NCBI GenBank assembly: GCA_964602655.1
Contig: CAZRSF010000024.1
Coordinates: forward strand, 7,027-71,026
DNA from: Moduliflexus sp964602655
GTDB taxonomy: Bacteria; Moduliflexota; Moduliflexia; Moduliflexales; Moduliflexaceae
DNA length: 64,000 nt
Direction of reading: 5' to 3'
In this document: in pieces, positions 33,820-43,194 of the stretch
Numbering within the stretch: position 1 is the first letter of the stretch
Layout of the letters: each line of letters starts with the position of its first letter
Translations under genes and position numbers: made by a program
Notes under the pieces: generated by a model
The model's input: only the letters and a program-made list of their open reading frames with translations
Database searches by the model: none
Told to the model about the DNA's origin: nothing

Positions 33820-35022
33820 ATGGGAAAATCTTTTATGACATCTGACTGGAATGTGGTGATCGTCGGCGGAGGTATTGCAGGATTTTCCGCCGCAAAAACG
33901 ATTCGAGATGTCTCGCCTGACGCTTCCGTATTGCTGATCAATGGTGAAAACTGCGCGCCATACAAGCGCACAAAGCTTTCAAAACACCTCGCGTCCGGCT
34001 TTCGCCATGACGAATTTCAATTGCAGACGCCGGAATGGTATCACGAGCGTCAAATTCACCTGCTTGACGCGCAAACTGTGACACAGATTGAGCCTGAGGC
34101 CAAAACGTTGACATTCGATTCGGGAGAACGTCTGCGCTGGGAAAAGTTGATTCTTGCGACTGGCGCGACGCCATGTTATCCGCCTCGAATGTCGCCTGAA
34201 ACGCCTCACCTGCATGTCGTACGGCAGATTGAGGATGCGGAACGCTTGATGCAGGTAGTAGGCGAATCGAACGTTCAACATGCGCTTGTGCTCGGTATGG
34301 GCGTGTTAGGTGTCGAAATTGCGGAACAACTTCGTTTTGCGGGAAAGCAGGTGACGCTGGTCGGACGCAGTTCTGCCATCATGCCCCGCCAATTGAACGC
34401 GCAGGCCGCCGCGCTGATGACGCAGGCGTGTGAAGATGCCGGCATTCATCTGTTGTTTGACGATGATATTGTGGATGTGACGCCTTGTGAGGGCGAACGC
34501 CTTACCGTGACGCTTCGAAGCAGCGTGCAAACGGTAGATGTCCTTATCTGCTGCACTGGCGCGACGCCCAACACGACCTTAGCGCGGCAGGCCGGGCTTG
34601 CTGTGAATGTCGGCATTTTGACAAACGACTATTTGCAAACCTCTTGCCCTGATATTTTCGCCGCCGGAGATGTGGCAGAACTGCCGGGCGGGGAGATCGG
34701 CGGTCTCTGGCATTCCGCCGAAGCGCTGGGGATTCATGCCGGAAAAAATGCCGTCGGCGTACTGACGCCATATCCGCGCCTGCCATTTCGCGTGAAATGC
34801 GAAGTGTTCGGGCAGTACTTTTTTTCGATGCTGCCTCAGGATGTAGAAAACTGCAAAACGGCGGAATATCGGAATGACAGGCTGTATCAATGCTTTTACT
34901 ATCACGATGAGCGGTTGTGCGGCGTGATTATGGTCAATGACGGCGAGAGGGCGAAACAATACGAACGCGCTGTGCGAGAAGGTTGGACGATGATGATTGT
35001 TCCCAGCCCTGCCAGGGTTTGA
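33820..35022 (+). CDS. NAD(P)H/FAD-dependent oxidoreductase (rubredoxin/nitrite reductase NirB-N type)
   Basis: 400 residues. GGAAGGAA lies three bases before the ATG at 33820. An FAD Rossmann motif (GGGIAGFSAAKTI) begins the protein, ILATGATPCYPP marks the FAD-domain linker, VLGMGVLGVEIAEQL is the NAD-binding motif, and YLQTSCPDIFAAGDVAELPG binds the flavin. It is closest to rubredoxin reductase and the N-terminal part of NirB; the electron acceptor is unknown. The C-terminal residues (PARV) and stop codon are encoded by the left arm of a palindromic element, so the original end was probably altered by its insertion. Confidence 0.9.
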   Translation: MGKSFMTSDWNVVIVGGGIAGFSAAKTIRDVSPDASVLLINGENCAPYKRTKLSKHLASGFRHDEFQLQTPEWYHERQIHLLDAQTVTQIEPEAKTLTFDSGERLRWEKLILATGATPCYPPRMSPETPHLHVVRQIEDAERLMQVVGESNVQHALVLGMGVLGVEIAEQLRFAGKQVTLVGRSSAIMPRQLNAQAAALMTQACEDAGIHLLFDDDIVDVTPCEGERLTVTLRSSVQTVDVLICCTGATPNTTLARQAGLAVNVGILTNDYLQTSCPDIFAAGDVAELPGGEIGGLWHSAEALGIHAGKNAVGVLTPYPRLPFRVKCEVFGQYFFSMLPQDVENCKTAEYRNDRLYQCFYYHDERLCGVIMVNDGERAKQYERAVREGWTMMIVPSPARV

Positions 35023-35037
35023 AACCCTGGCAGGGCT
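35005..35037. repeat. palindromic element (CCCTGGCAGGG family) holding two stop codons
   Basis: AGCCCTGCCAGGGTTT pairs perfectly over 16 bases around one G. The plus gene's stop TGA is at 35020-35022, and the minus gene's stop (TAG, read as CTA at 35036-35038) starts on the last two bases of the other arm. Both converging genes therefore use the element. Confidence 0.9.
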
Positions 35038-35689
35038 ATTGGTCTGTAATGGCGTGATAGACGTGTATCATCCAGATCACCGCGAGCAGCGGCGCGAACA
35101 GGTTGACGCCGGGGATGAGCGTCAGCAGCGTGATGACGAATCCGCCGCCCAGGACAGTCTTGCGATACTGCCGCCGTAAAGCTTTGGCCTGCGCTTTGCC
35201 AAGATGATAGCCTGCCACGCCTTCGAAAAATTCGCGACCGACTAAATAGCTGTTGAGCGCGACTGACATGACGAAACCGATGCCGATGAGGTAAAACGGC
35301 AACATCAGCAGATTCAACAATATTGACCATGCCGTAAAACGGAGATCGTGCAGAAGTTCCGGCCAAAACGGCAATGCTGCTTGCTGCCCGGCGTACGGAT
35401 AATCTTTTCGTTCTACGTGTCGAATGACGGCTTCTTGAAAAAATCCCGCAATCACAACAATCAGCGACGGCAGCATAAACCAGCCGCCCACGCCTGTCAA
35501 AATGCCGACGCTTGCCGTGAATAGCGCGTCGAACCATTTATTGTCTATGGCAACGAGATCGGCGGTGAGCCATGTAAGCGCAACGGTCAGGATGACCACG
35601 ATAATCAGCGCAAACGCGGCACAGGCAAGCATCAACCCGAATAAATTGGCGTTAAAAAGCGATTTGAATGTTTTCGTAAATGGATACAT
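35036..35689 (-). CDS. EI24 domain membrane protein (CysZ-like)
   Basis: 217 residues. It has four to five hydrophobic helices with the EI24/CysZ pattern: ANLFGLMLACAAFALIIVVIL early, LLNLLMLPFYLIGIGFVMSVALNSYLVGREFFEGVAGYHLG, and GFVITLLTLIPGVNLFAPLLAVIWM at the end. The family is linked to sulfate uptake (CysZ) or membrane transport of unknown type. It is not next to sulfate genes here, though a serine acetyltransferase is two genes away. Confidence 0.86.
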   Translation of the reverse strand: MYPFTKTFKSLFNANLFGLMLACAAFALIIVVILTVALTWLTADLVAIDNKWFDALFTASVGILTGVGGWFMLPSLIVVIAGFFQEAVIRHVERKDYPYAGQQAALPFWPELLHDLRFTAWSILLNLLMLPFYLIGIGFVMSVALNSYLVGREFFEGVAGYHLGKAQAKALRRQYRKTVLGGGFVITLLTLIPGVNLFAPLLAVIWMIHVYHAITDQ

Positions 35690-35697
35690 GTCAAATT

Positions 35698-35730
35698 AGC
35701 GGTCAGACGCGTTCGACGTGTCTGACCGCT
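35698..35730. repeat. palindromic element, GTCAGAC family
   Basis: AGCGGTCAGAC pairs with GTCTGACCGCT around GCGTTCGACGT. The word GTCAGAC..GTCTGAC is shared with 20578 and 62857. It fills the space between the EI24 gene start and the phosphatase stop (both minus). Confidence 0.82.
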
Positions 35731-35735
35731 TTGAT

Positions 35736-36386
35736 TTATAGCAGATTCAGCAATTCTGTCGGATGAGCAATCAGCGCTTTTGCGCCATTGGCAAGCAATT
35801 CCTCGCGTTCGCGAAAGCCCCAAAGCGCCCCGACCGGAAACATTCCGGCAGCAACGGCAGTCTGCATATCCGTACCGCTATCGCCAACATAGAGTATTTC
35901 GGCAGGGCTGCGTCCGAACGTTCGGGCGATTTCCAGCGCTCCGGCGGGATCAGGCTTACGCGGCACGCCTTCGCGCTGACCGAACACAGCGGCAAATTGC
36001 CATGCCGGAAGGAGTTGCTCCACGCATTTGCGCGTAAAATCGTCCGGCTTATTCGACAGGACGGCGAAACGGATGGAACGAGCTTGTAATGCCGAAAGCA
36101 TTTCTGGCACGCCGTCGTAAGGACGAGTGCTTTGATCCCACATTCGTTCATAATTTTCACGAAAACGCGCGAGACACAGGTGAATCATTTCCTCTGTGCG
36201 ATGCGATGGCGGCAGCGCGTTTTTCATCAGGTTTTTTGCGCCTTCGCCGATAAAATAGCGGTAGGCGTCCGCCGGATGCGTCGGCAAACCATCGGCCTGC
36301 AATGCCTCGTTCGCAGCGTTTGCCAGGTCATTAAGCGTATTCAGCAGCGTACCGTCTAAATCAAAAAGAATTGCGTGGTATTTCAT
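35736..36386 (-). CDS. gph: phosphoglycolate phosphatase (HAD superfamily)
   Basis: 216 residues with the HAD motifs: LFDLDGTLLNT (nucleophile Asp), VLSNKP (motif II), RKPDP (motif III Lys) and YVGDSGTDMQTA (motif IV Asp pair). The helical cap with the substrate site lies at about 18-80. It probably dephosphorylates 2-phosphoglycolate; related HAD substrates are possible. It stands upstream of the EI24 gene on the same strand. Confidence 0.9.
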   Translation of the reverse strand: MKYHAILFDLDGTLLNTLNDLANAANEALQADGLPTHPADAYRYFIGEGAKNLMKNALPPSHRTEEMIHLCLARFRENYERMWDQSTRPYDGVPEMLSALQARSIRFAVLSNKPDDFTRKCVEQLLPAWQFAAVFGQREGVPRKPDPAGALEIARTFGRSPAEILYVGDSGTDMQTAVAAGMFPVGALWGFREREELLANGAKALIAHPTELLNLL

Positions 36387-36589
36387 CTCTTATGTATTGT
36401 CAGCGTTCTATTTTCTAAAAAGTTCGTTTCGAACAGTTGATGCGTCTCATCCGAGATGAATGATTGTTGCAGTTTTGTCAAGTGAAAGATAGTGAAGACC
36501 ACATTCATTGGATAATTTTTTCCGATTTCGGAAGATTCTTCTTGACAAATTTTCTCAGAATCATAAGAGATGTTCTATCCTGATTTTGC

Positions 36590-36666
<77 letters not shown>

Positions 36667-36894
36667 TCATCACGGGAGAATGGTTCGAATGCCATTCTCC
36701 CGTTCGTGTTTTTGCCATCTCCTTACATCCATACCACACTTTTCCACATTTTCTATTGACAAAATTATTCCTGTTCATACAGAATAGATTTCATGCTATA
36801 TGATGAGATGTTTTCTCAAACCTTCAATAGATGCAAACGACCGTGTTAGATTGCCATTTCAGCGTTCTAAGCAGTTCGTTTCGCGAGAATACGC

Positions 36895-37704
36895 ATGGCG
36901 GCCAAAAAAACGATTATTACGTTAACGACTGATTTCGGGCAAAAAGATCATTTCGTTGGCGTCATAAAAGGCGTGATTTTGAGCATCAACCCCGAAGCCG
37001 ATATTGTGGATATTTCTCATGAAATTCCGCCGCACGATATTTTGCAAGCTGCGTTTACCCTGAAACACGTCGCCCCGTATTTTCCGTCCGGCACAATTCA
37101 TATTGTGGTCGTTGATCCTGGAGTCGGCACAAATCGCAGGGCGCTGGTCGCCTCATCGGAAAAAGGGTTTTTTCTCGCGCCGGATAATGGAGCGCTGAGT
37201 TTTCTGTACGCGGATAAGGTCATTAACGATGTGCGCGAAATTACGGCGACTCACTACTGGATGAAACCGCGCACCGGAACATTCGATGGGCGCGACATCT
37301 TCGCGCCAGTGGCCGCCTGGATGTCGAAAGGCGTCAATATCTCGTCGCTCGGAGAGCCGATTACCGACTATACCGCCATAGACATTCCTCAACCGACGCT
37401 CGTCCAACCAGATGTTTGGAAATGTCGAATTCTGTCTGTTGACCGATTCGGCAATCTTATCACCAATCTTACCCAAGAGCAATTTACTTCGATGTTGGAG
37501 ACCGCCGAACAAAAACGCTTTGCGTTTCGCGTTGGCGAACATACCATCTCGAAAATTAGCAAGGCGTATGCTGAAGGGCAGGCGAATGAAGTGCTTGCGG
37601 TGTTCGGGAGTTCTGGCTTGATTGAATTTTGCGTGAATCAGGGAAATGCAGCGGCAGTCTCCACGCTTCAAGCCGGAAAAGATGTGCTGCTGAAAGTGAT
37701 TTGA
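36895..37704 (+). CDS. SAM hydroxide adenosyltransferase (SAM hydrolase) family
   Basis: 269 residues. The family motifs are clear: TLTTDFGQKDHFVGVIKG at the N-terminus, HIVVVDPGVGTNRRAL in the middle, PDNGALSF, TGTFDGRDIFAPVAAWM and ILSVDRFGNLITNL in the C-terminal domain. The enzymes cleave S-adenosylmethionine to adenosine and methionine with water as nucleophile. The biological role is not settled. No Shine-Dalgarno site is plain. It stands alone. Confidence 0.95.
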   Translation: MAAKKTIITLTTDFGQKDHFVGVIKGVILSINPEADIVDISHEIPPHDILQAAFTLKHVAPYFPSGTIHIVVVDPGVGTNRRALVASSEKGFFLAPDNGALSFLYADKVINDVREITATHYWMKPRTGTFDGRDIFAPVAAWMSKGVNISSLGEPITDYTAIDIPQPTLVQPDVWKCRILSVDRFGNLITNLTQEQFTSMLETAEQKRFAFRVGEHTISKISKAYAEGQANEVLAVFGSSGLIEFCVNQGNAAAVSTLQAGKDVLLKVI

Positions 37705-37828
37705 CCAAAGAAAGGCGATCCATATTTTGAGCGTGTGAGTTTATGCCTGTGAATGTTGCCTATAACAAACAAAATACGGCTGCGCTATTCAGTTATTCGG
37801 CAAAGATTTTGACGCATTGATCATTTCC

Positions 37829-37857
37829 TTGACAAAGACTGGGCATTTTGATATTCC
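37829..37857 (+). promoter_or_regulatory. promoter for the secretin operon
   Basis: TTGACA at 37829-37834 and TGATATTCC with the -10 at 37852-37857 (17-base spacer) form an extended -10 promoter. It lies about 70 bases before the secretin gene. Confidence 0.6.
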
Positions 37858-37925
37858 TTGCGAAAAGGCGTAGAATTTTTGACAGCAGATCAACCGTTTA
37901 GCAAAGGAGCGACGCAGAGTTCGCT

Positions 37926-40271
37926 ATGAAACACAATTTCCTATGGTTTTGCATCGTTGGTGGTCTCCTTCTTTCAGGGTGCGCTTCGCCGTCTTCATCA
38001 CAGCCGAAAACGGTGACATCCGTCCAATCTGACAGTAACCTCACCTCAGAGCAAGCTGCCACGATTGCTCGATTAGAACAATTTTTCGGTCAAGCTTCCG
38101 AACCAGACCCTCAAAATATCCCTCAGAGCAAGCAGGAATCTCCAACCGTCATCGAAACGGCATCTGCGCCTCTTCAGGGGGTGGCGTTTCAAGCGCAGGT
38201 GACTCAAAATAATCGCGAAACACCAGAGCTTCAGCAGCCCATACCTGATGAAGATGGCACGGTCGGCCTGAATTTCGATAATGCCGATATTTACGATGTC
38301 ACCAAAGTCGTAAGCGAAGTCACGGGGAAAAGTTTTATCATTGATCAAAAAGTCCAGGGAACAGTCACGATTTTTACTCAAACAGGCATGACGCCGAACC
38401 AGATTTTCGATTTGTATAAAACGGTACTTGATTTGAATGGCATGGAAATCGTTCAAGTCGGAAATTTTTATAAAATACAGGAAAAAGCTGGCAAACCATC
38501 AGATAAGTTAGGCAACCTGAACAGTCTTTCCGCAGACGATGAAAGTCTGGTCACCCAGGTCGTGAAATTACGATATATTCGCGCGACCGACGCGCAAGAA
38601 GCCTTGAAGAAGTTAGTCCCTGAAGGCAAAGAAGTGCTCGTGCCTGATAAGGACAGAGATACATTGATTATCACCGACAGCGCCGCCAATGTGCGCAAGA
38701 TGTTGGCGGTGATCGAACAGATTGATGTCAGCGAGTATTCCAGTCAATATTTCCGGATCTTTCCGATCAAACATGCTGATTTATCGGATTTGGTGTACGA
38801 TCTGATTCAAATTTTATCCTTGCGGGAAAGCGCTGTGGGAACGACGACCCTGCCGCCGGCAACGCAAGACGAACAGGCGCAGCAAACGATTCAGCAGCCG
38901 ACGGCTCAAGCTCCGGTGACGGCAACGTCGCGCCCTGTCAGCCAATTGATTCAACCCGGCACGAAAACCCGCATTTATCCTGTCCAACGCCTGAATGCGC
39001 TGGCTGTGTCCACCAATCAACCTGACGTGATTCAGTTAGTGGAGCAATGGATTTCGATTTTAGATCAACCAAGCTCCGGTTCTCTCACAGAGCAAGATCA
39101 GAATGAACCAACCACTTATTTTTATCCGGTACAATATTCCAAAGCATCAGACCTCGCGCCAATGCTGGCGCAGTTGTACGATGAAACCTATCAGCCTCAG
39201 CAACAGACCCAACAACAGAATCAGCAGCAAAATCAGAATCAACAAGCTCAGACAGAGCCAGCGACGCCTACCCAGCTATCGTCTCAGCGATTCGGTAACA
39301 CGCCGATATTTATTGCGGATAATACCAATAATACCATTATTATCAAAGCCACTCCGCTCGAATATGCCGAAATTCAAGAACTCCTGAAAAAGTTGGATCA
39401 ACGCCCGCTTCAGGTGTTGATTGACGTGATTATCGCCGAGGTGCAGTTAAACGATACGGATGTGTTCGGCGTCCAGGGCATGGTGCTCGGCGAAGGGCAA
39501 CTGACGACAGTTGGAGAAACGAATGCCGTCGAGACCACATCATCTACAGTGTTTCAAAGCATCATGCCGACCGATGCGGAGGGATTTATGTTCGTCGCGT
39601 CTGCGCCCGGACGGTTTTTAATGCAACTCCGCGCCTTAGCGACAGAAAACCGGCTCAAAGTCCTCTCTGATCCGCATATTCTCGTGCGGCATAATGAAGA
39701 GGCGACGATCAATGTCGGCGATGAAATCCCGATTTCGGAAACCACCGGAACGGGAGACACCGCGCAGCAAAATATCAAATATCGGCAGACCGGCATCAGT
39801 CTGACCGTAAAACCGATGATTAATAGTCGTGGCGATGTGGTCATGAAAATCAAGCAAGAAGTCAGCGATGTCGGGCAGGAATCATTCGGCGATACCAAAT
39901 CCGCCTCTTTTACGACCCGGAAAACAGATACTTCTGTGGTCACGCAGGATAATCACCCGTTAATTATGGGCGGACTCATTTCGGATCGCGGCGTACTCAC
40001 GCGGCAAGGCGTGCCGTTTTTTAAGGATATTCCGTTGCTCGGACGGATTTTTCGATATAATGAACAACAGAATCGGCGCGTCGAACTCATTATTCTGGTC
40101 ACGCCGCGCGTCGTCAGAGACCAGGATGAAGGGTGGGTTTTGACAGAAAACATCTTGACGGAGCGAATTCAAGACTTAGAAAAATTTTTTAATCGAGAAG
40201 AAACCGACGCTGATCGAGTGAAACGATATTTAAAAATGCCATTCGAAGAAGATAAGAAGACGAAACCATAG
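37926..40271 (+). CDS. gspD: type II secretion secretin (GspD-like)
   Basis: 781 residues. A lipoprotein signal has LSGC at Cys19, unlike most GspD proteins, which have an ordinary signal peptide. Order: an acidic/Ser-rich spacer, N0 (VGLNFDNADIYDVTKVVSEVTGKSF, about 120-180), N1-N3 with Gln-rich insertions, and the secretin domain (about 540-730) with LMGGLISDRG near the gate. Secretins form the outer-membrane ring of type II, III and IV pilus systems. No other gsp genes are visible, so the rest of the machinery must be elsewhere. Confidence 0.93.
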   Translation: MKHNFLWFCIVGGLLLSGCASPSSSQPKTVTSVQSDSNLTSEQAATIARLEQFFGQASEPDPQNIPQSKQESPTVIETASAPLQGVAFQAQVTQNNRETPELQQPIPDEDGTVGLNFDNADIYDVTKVVSEVTGKSFIIDQKVQGTVTIFTQTGMTPNQIFDLYKTVLDLNGMEIVQVGNFYKIQEKAGKPSDKLGNLNSLSADDESLVTQVVKLRYIRATDAQEALKKLVPEGKEVLVPDKDRDTLIITDSAANVRKMLAVIEQIDVSEYSSQYFRIFPIKHADLSDLVYDLIQILSLRESAVGTTTLPPATQDEQAQQTIQQPTAQAPVTATSRPVSQLIQPGTKTRIYPVQRLNALAVSTNQPDVIQLVEQWISILDQPSSGSLTEQDQNEPTTYFYPVQYSKASDLAPMLAQLYDETYQPQQQTQQQNQQQNQNQQAQTEPATPTQLSSQRFGNTPIFIADNTNNTIIIKATPLEYAEIQELLKKLDQRPLQVLIDVIIAEVQLNDTDVFGVQGMVLGEGQLTTVGETNAVETTSSTVFQSIMPTDAEGFMFVASAPGRFLMQLRALATENRLKVLSDPHILVRHNEEATINVGDEIPISETTGTGDTAQQNIKYRQTGISLTVKPMINSRGDVVMKIKQEVSDVGQESFGDTKSASFTTRKTDTSVVTQDNHPLIMGGLISDRGVLTRQGVPFFKDIPLLGRIFRYNEQQNRRVELIILVTPRVVRDQDEGWVLTENILTERIQDLEKFFNREETDADRVKRYLKMPFEEDKKTKP

Positions 40272-40892
40272 ATGTTGCGAATTATGAAACAGACACTCAT
40301 TCAATTGATATCTTTTGTCAATGTCACGCCCTCGAAGCGTATTGGTCTGCTTTTGCTGGCGTTCGGCACATTTGTGTTGACGAGCTGCGGCAAACCTGGC
40401 GGAGACGCCGGAAACAACTACACCCACTCCTTTCTCACCGTGACATCAGTCAATGACAACAAACCATTGCAAGCCGATGTTTTGACAAAAGGCGCCGGAG
40501 TTGACGATATCGTCGTGGTCAAATTCAAGAGCGCAAGCCGCCAACTCGGAAGCGACGATAAAAATCCGACCGATCCCGACGGAGTCTCGCCGTTCGACAC
40601 CATCGTGCTCCATACCTATCACGTGACGCATCAACGCAGCGATGGCGGGGCGAATCCTCCTGATTTTGTCGCGGGCATGAATTTGACATTAACCCCGAAC
40701 AGCGAAGGCGAGGCAAGTATTGTGGTCGCGCGGGCGTTAGATAAACATCGTTCTCCCTTGCAAGAGCTGCGGGACGTGGGACAGATTTTTACGACGTGCA
40801 TCATTACATTTTATGGCGAAGATGGCTATGGCAACGATTTAGCCGTGACAGGATCATTAGCCGTGTTATTTGCAAACTATCCTGATAAATAG
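40272..40892 (+). CDS. lipoprotein of the secretin operon, unknown
   Basis: 206 residues beginning immediately after the secretin stop (an ATG at 40284 is an alternative). A lipobox ends FVLTSC at residue 39. The mature part is beta-rich (TVTSVNDNKPLQADVL, VVVKFKSASRQL) with an Asp/Pro-rich loop and no recognised family. It may be a pilotin- or substrate-like partner of the secretin. The lack of a gap indicates translational coupling. Confidence 0.68.
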   Translation: MLRIMKQTLIQLISFVNVTPSKRIGLLLLAFGTFVLTSCGKPGGDAGNNYTHSFLTVTSVNDNKPLQADVLTKGAGVDDIVVVKFKSASRQLGSDDKNPTDPDGVSPFDTIVLHTYHVTHQRSDGGANPPDFVAGMNLTLTPNSEGEASIVVARALDKHRSPLQELRDVGQIFTTCIITFYGEDGYGNDLAVTGSLAVLFANYPDK

Positions 40893-40904
40893 AGAGGATG
40901 CGCT

Positions 40905-41687
40905 ATGGCAGGCCAAAAATCAACGCTGCGTTTTATGATATTATTGAGTGCCATTTCGATGCTGATTATTGGCGCGATGATCGGATGCAACGAAAAAAAA
41001 ATCACGTCTCCGCTCACTGGCCCGGCTGCCGGAAGCGGGCCGATTGGCGGCGGCGATACGCAGAAAATGAAATTGACGGCCAGTCCGTCGGGAACGCTCG
41101 TCGTCACTGGCAACGAGACGCAAGCGACGACAAAAATTACGGCGCAGGTCAATAATTCGATCGGGCAGCCGATGCCGGACGGAACGGTCGTCCATTGGAG
41201 CGCAACCGTCGGGACGTTAGACGCCGCCACTCAAACGGCAAGCAACGGCGCGGCGACCGTTTCGTTGACGTTTCCGACCTCTTATTCGGGATGCAGCACT
41301 GTCTCCGCCGAATCCGGCGATGTCAGCAATTTGATTACGGTCTGCGTGTCGAGACGCGATCCCACGCCAACTCCTACTGTTACGCCAACGCCATCGAAGG
41401 AATTGATCCTCAGCGTTGGTCAGTCAGCAATTATAGCTAAAGGGACGACTGACGTTTTAGCTCTTGTGACAACAAATGGTACTCCTGAAGAAGGCGTACT
41501 GGTGACATTTTCTGCTTCTGGAGGTGGCGCACTGAATCCAAACGCAGCCCTTACGAATAGTAATGGCTTTGCGAAAGTGACGTTTACCGGAAATAATAGC
41601 AGTACAAGCGATATTACGGCGATGATTACAGCAAGGACAGGCGATGGTCGAACAGGAAATGTGACTGTTATCGTAAGTAAGCCATAA
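40905..41687 (+). CDS. lipoprotein with two Ig-like (Big_1/invasin type) domains
   Basis: 260 residues after an AGAGAGGA site. Lipobox MIGC at Cys28. Two Ig-like domains of the Big_1/invasin kind: ITAQVNNSIGQPMPDGTVVHWSA..GAATVSLTFPTS, then a Pro/Thr linker and DVLALVTTNGTPEEGVLVTFSASGGG..GFAKVTFTG. Such domains form rods on adhesins and surface proteins. It is anchored by lipid rather than a beta barrel, and its role here is unknown. Confidence 0.8.
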   Translation: MAGQKSTLRFMILLSAISMLIIGAMIGCNEKKITSPLTGPAAGSGPIGGGDTQKMKLTASPSGTLVVTGNETQATTKITAQVNNSIGQPMPDGTVVHWSATVGTLDAATQTASNGAATVSLTFPTSYSGCSTVSAESGDVSNLITVCVSRRDPTPTPTVTPTPSKELILSVGQSAIIAKGTTDVLALVTTNGTPEEGVLVTFSASGGGALNPNAALTNSNGFAKVTFTGNNSSTSDITAMITARTGDGRTGNVTVIVSKP

Positions 41688-41729
41688 ATAGTCGTATAAA
41701 AGCCAATGTTTTTATTGAGGTGATAGAAA

Positions 41730-43001
41730 ATGATGCAAAAACAAGTTCGTGTCATCGTCCTGGCGACGATGACTCTTTTACTCGTGTTTCTGACGTTTCC
41801 GCAGCCGGGGAATCCGGCGTCCGAGCAGAAAATGCTTGAGGATGTGACCAAACTCCTGCTCGGCGAAATCAGCAAGCTCTCGTCCAGAATCACGTTTTTA
41901 GAGCAGCAGAATAAGACAATGTCCCGCACGTTAATCAAATTGCAGGAAGACCTCGACAATGGCGGACGTGTCTTGCCGGAGCAGGTACAGGATCACATGG
42001 CGAAAATGTACACCATGCCGAAAGTGGTGAGCCTCTGTAATGTGCGCGTTCCGTTAGATAAATGGGATGTGTGGCAGCGGTTGGACAGCGAGTTTTTTTC
42101 GTTTTTGGTGGATCAGCGACAGGTTATCTTATGGCTGAAACGCACCGGTCAATTTTTTCCGTATATTGAAGAAGAGCTTGAACGCGCTGGTTTACCGGAC
42201 GACTTAAAATACGTCACGATTGTGGAAAGCGGATTGAGGGCAGGCGTCACCTCCACTGCTGGAGCGGCAGGATTCTGGCAATTCATCGAATCCACAGGGA
42301 ACGATTACGGCTTGACGCAAAGTTCCTGGTTGGATAACCGCCGAGATTTGTACGCCTCGACACAGGCCGCGATCAAATATCTCGGCAACCTGTACGAAAT
42401 GTTTCATGATTGGCCGTTAGCGTTTGCCGCTTACAATTGCGGCGAAGGCCGGGTGATGAACGCCATGAAAGCGCAAGGCGTCAATAACTATTATCAATTG
42501 GAACTGCCGCGTGAAACCGAGCGTTATGTCTTCAGGATTATTGCCGCCAAAATTATTCTCTCCGACCCAAAGCGCTATGGTTTTTATATTGACGATGAAA
42601 ATCTGTTCCCTCCGTATAAATTCGAAACGGTGACGGTCACGTTGAAACAACAAACCAATTTGCGCGAGATCGCCCGCAAATACGGATCGTATTTCCGCGA
42701 AATCCGCCTGCTGAACCCAGAAATTCAAGGCGAAACGCTTCCAGCGGGAACACATACGATTAAGGTGCCCAAAGGCTGGCAACAACTTATCAAAAGCCTG
42801 CCGCAAGAAGAAACCGTCGAAATGATTGCCGAGGCCGAAGATAATGGCGATTCGCTGATTTATACCGTGAGGAAAGGGGACAGCATCGGGAAAATTGCAA
42901 ACCAATTCAATGTATCAGTCAGGAAGATCAAGCTGCTCAAAAGCAAAGGTTCATCATTGTCAACGATTCATCCCGGCGATCAGTTATTGATCGAAAAATA
43001 G
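41730..43001 (+). CDS. membrane-bound lytic transglycosylase with LysM domains (MltD-like)
   Basis: 423 residues with an N-terminal helix or signal (about 8-28) and a helical coiled region. The SLT domain (about 150-290) has the catalytic Glu in YVTIVESGLRAGVTSTAGAAG and the AAYNCGEGRV and YVFRIIAAKI motifs. Two LysM domains (about 295-345, where the first is weak, and about 378-423, YTVRKGDSIGKIANQFNVS) bind peptidoglycan. It would open the wall for the secretin or remodel peptidoglycan. It ends the operon. Confidence 0.93.
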   Translation: MMQKQVRVIVLATMTLLLVFLTFPQPGNPASEQKMLEDVTKLLLGEISKLSSRITFLEQQNKTMSRTLIKLQEDLDNGGRVLPEQVQDHMAKMYTMPKVVSLCNVRVPLDKWDVWQRLDSEFFSFLVDQRQVILWLKRTGQFFPYIEEELERAGLPDDLKYVTIVESGLRAGVTSTAGAAGFWQFIESTGNDYGLTQSSWLDNRRDLYASTQAAIKYLGNLYEMFHDWPLAFAAYNCGEGRVMNAMKAQGVNNYYQLELPRETERYVFRIIAAKIILSDPKRYGFYIDDENLFPPYKFETVTVTLKQQTNLREIARKYGSYFREIRLLNPEIQGETLPAGTHTIKVPKGWQQLIKSLPQEETVEMIAEAEDNGDSLIYTVRKGDSIGKIANQFNVSVRKIKLLKSKGSSLSTIHPGDQLLIEK

Positions 43002-43022
43002 GTGACACCCTTGTGAATCGTA

Positions 43023-43066
43023 GGGCGAAACTGTTGTTTCGCCCTCGCCGAAACGAAGTTTCGGCG
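43023..43066. repeat. tandem hairpins after the transglycosylase gene
   Basis: GGGCGAAAC-TGTT-GTTTCGCCC (43023-43044) is followed at once by CGCCGAAAC-GAA-GTTTCGGCG (43046-43066). The pair stands between two converging genes and may end both transcripts; the second hairpin shares the CGAAAC/GTTTCG word with the first. The further stretch to 43194 holds another stem at 43099-43143 and no gene. Confidence 0.75.
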
Positions 43067-43194
43067 TACAGCATTATTCATTTCCATTGAACATCACGAA
43101 GGAGTCTCAACGCCCAGCTTTAACGGCAAAAGCTGCACTCCTTAAATATGGGAATAATGCTATACAATTTATGATCGTTTCAACCGCCGAACTG

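Noticed and set aside
36667..36894. Possible gene between tRNA-Asp and the SAM hydrolase-family gene
   Set aside because: No frame with support; only a TTGACA-type sequence near 36756 could be a promoter.
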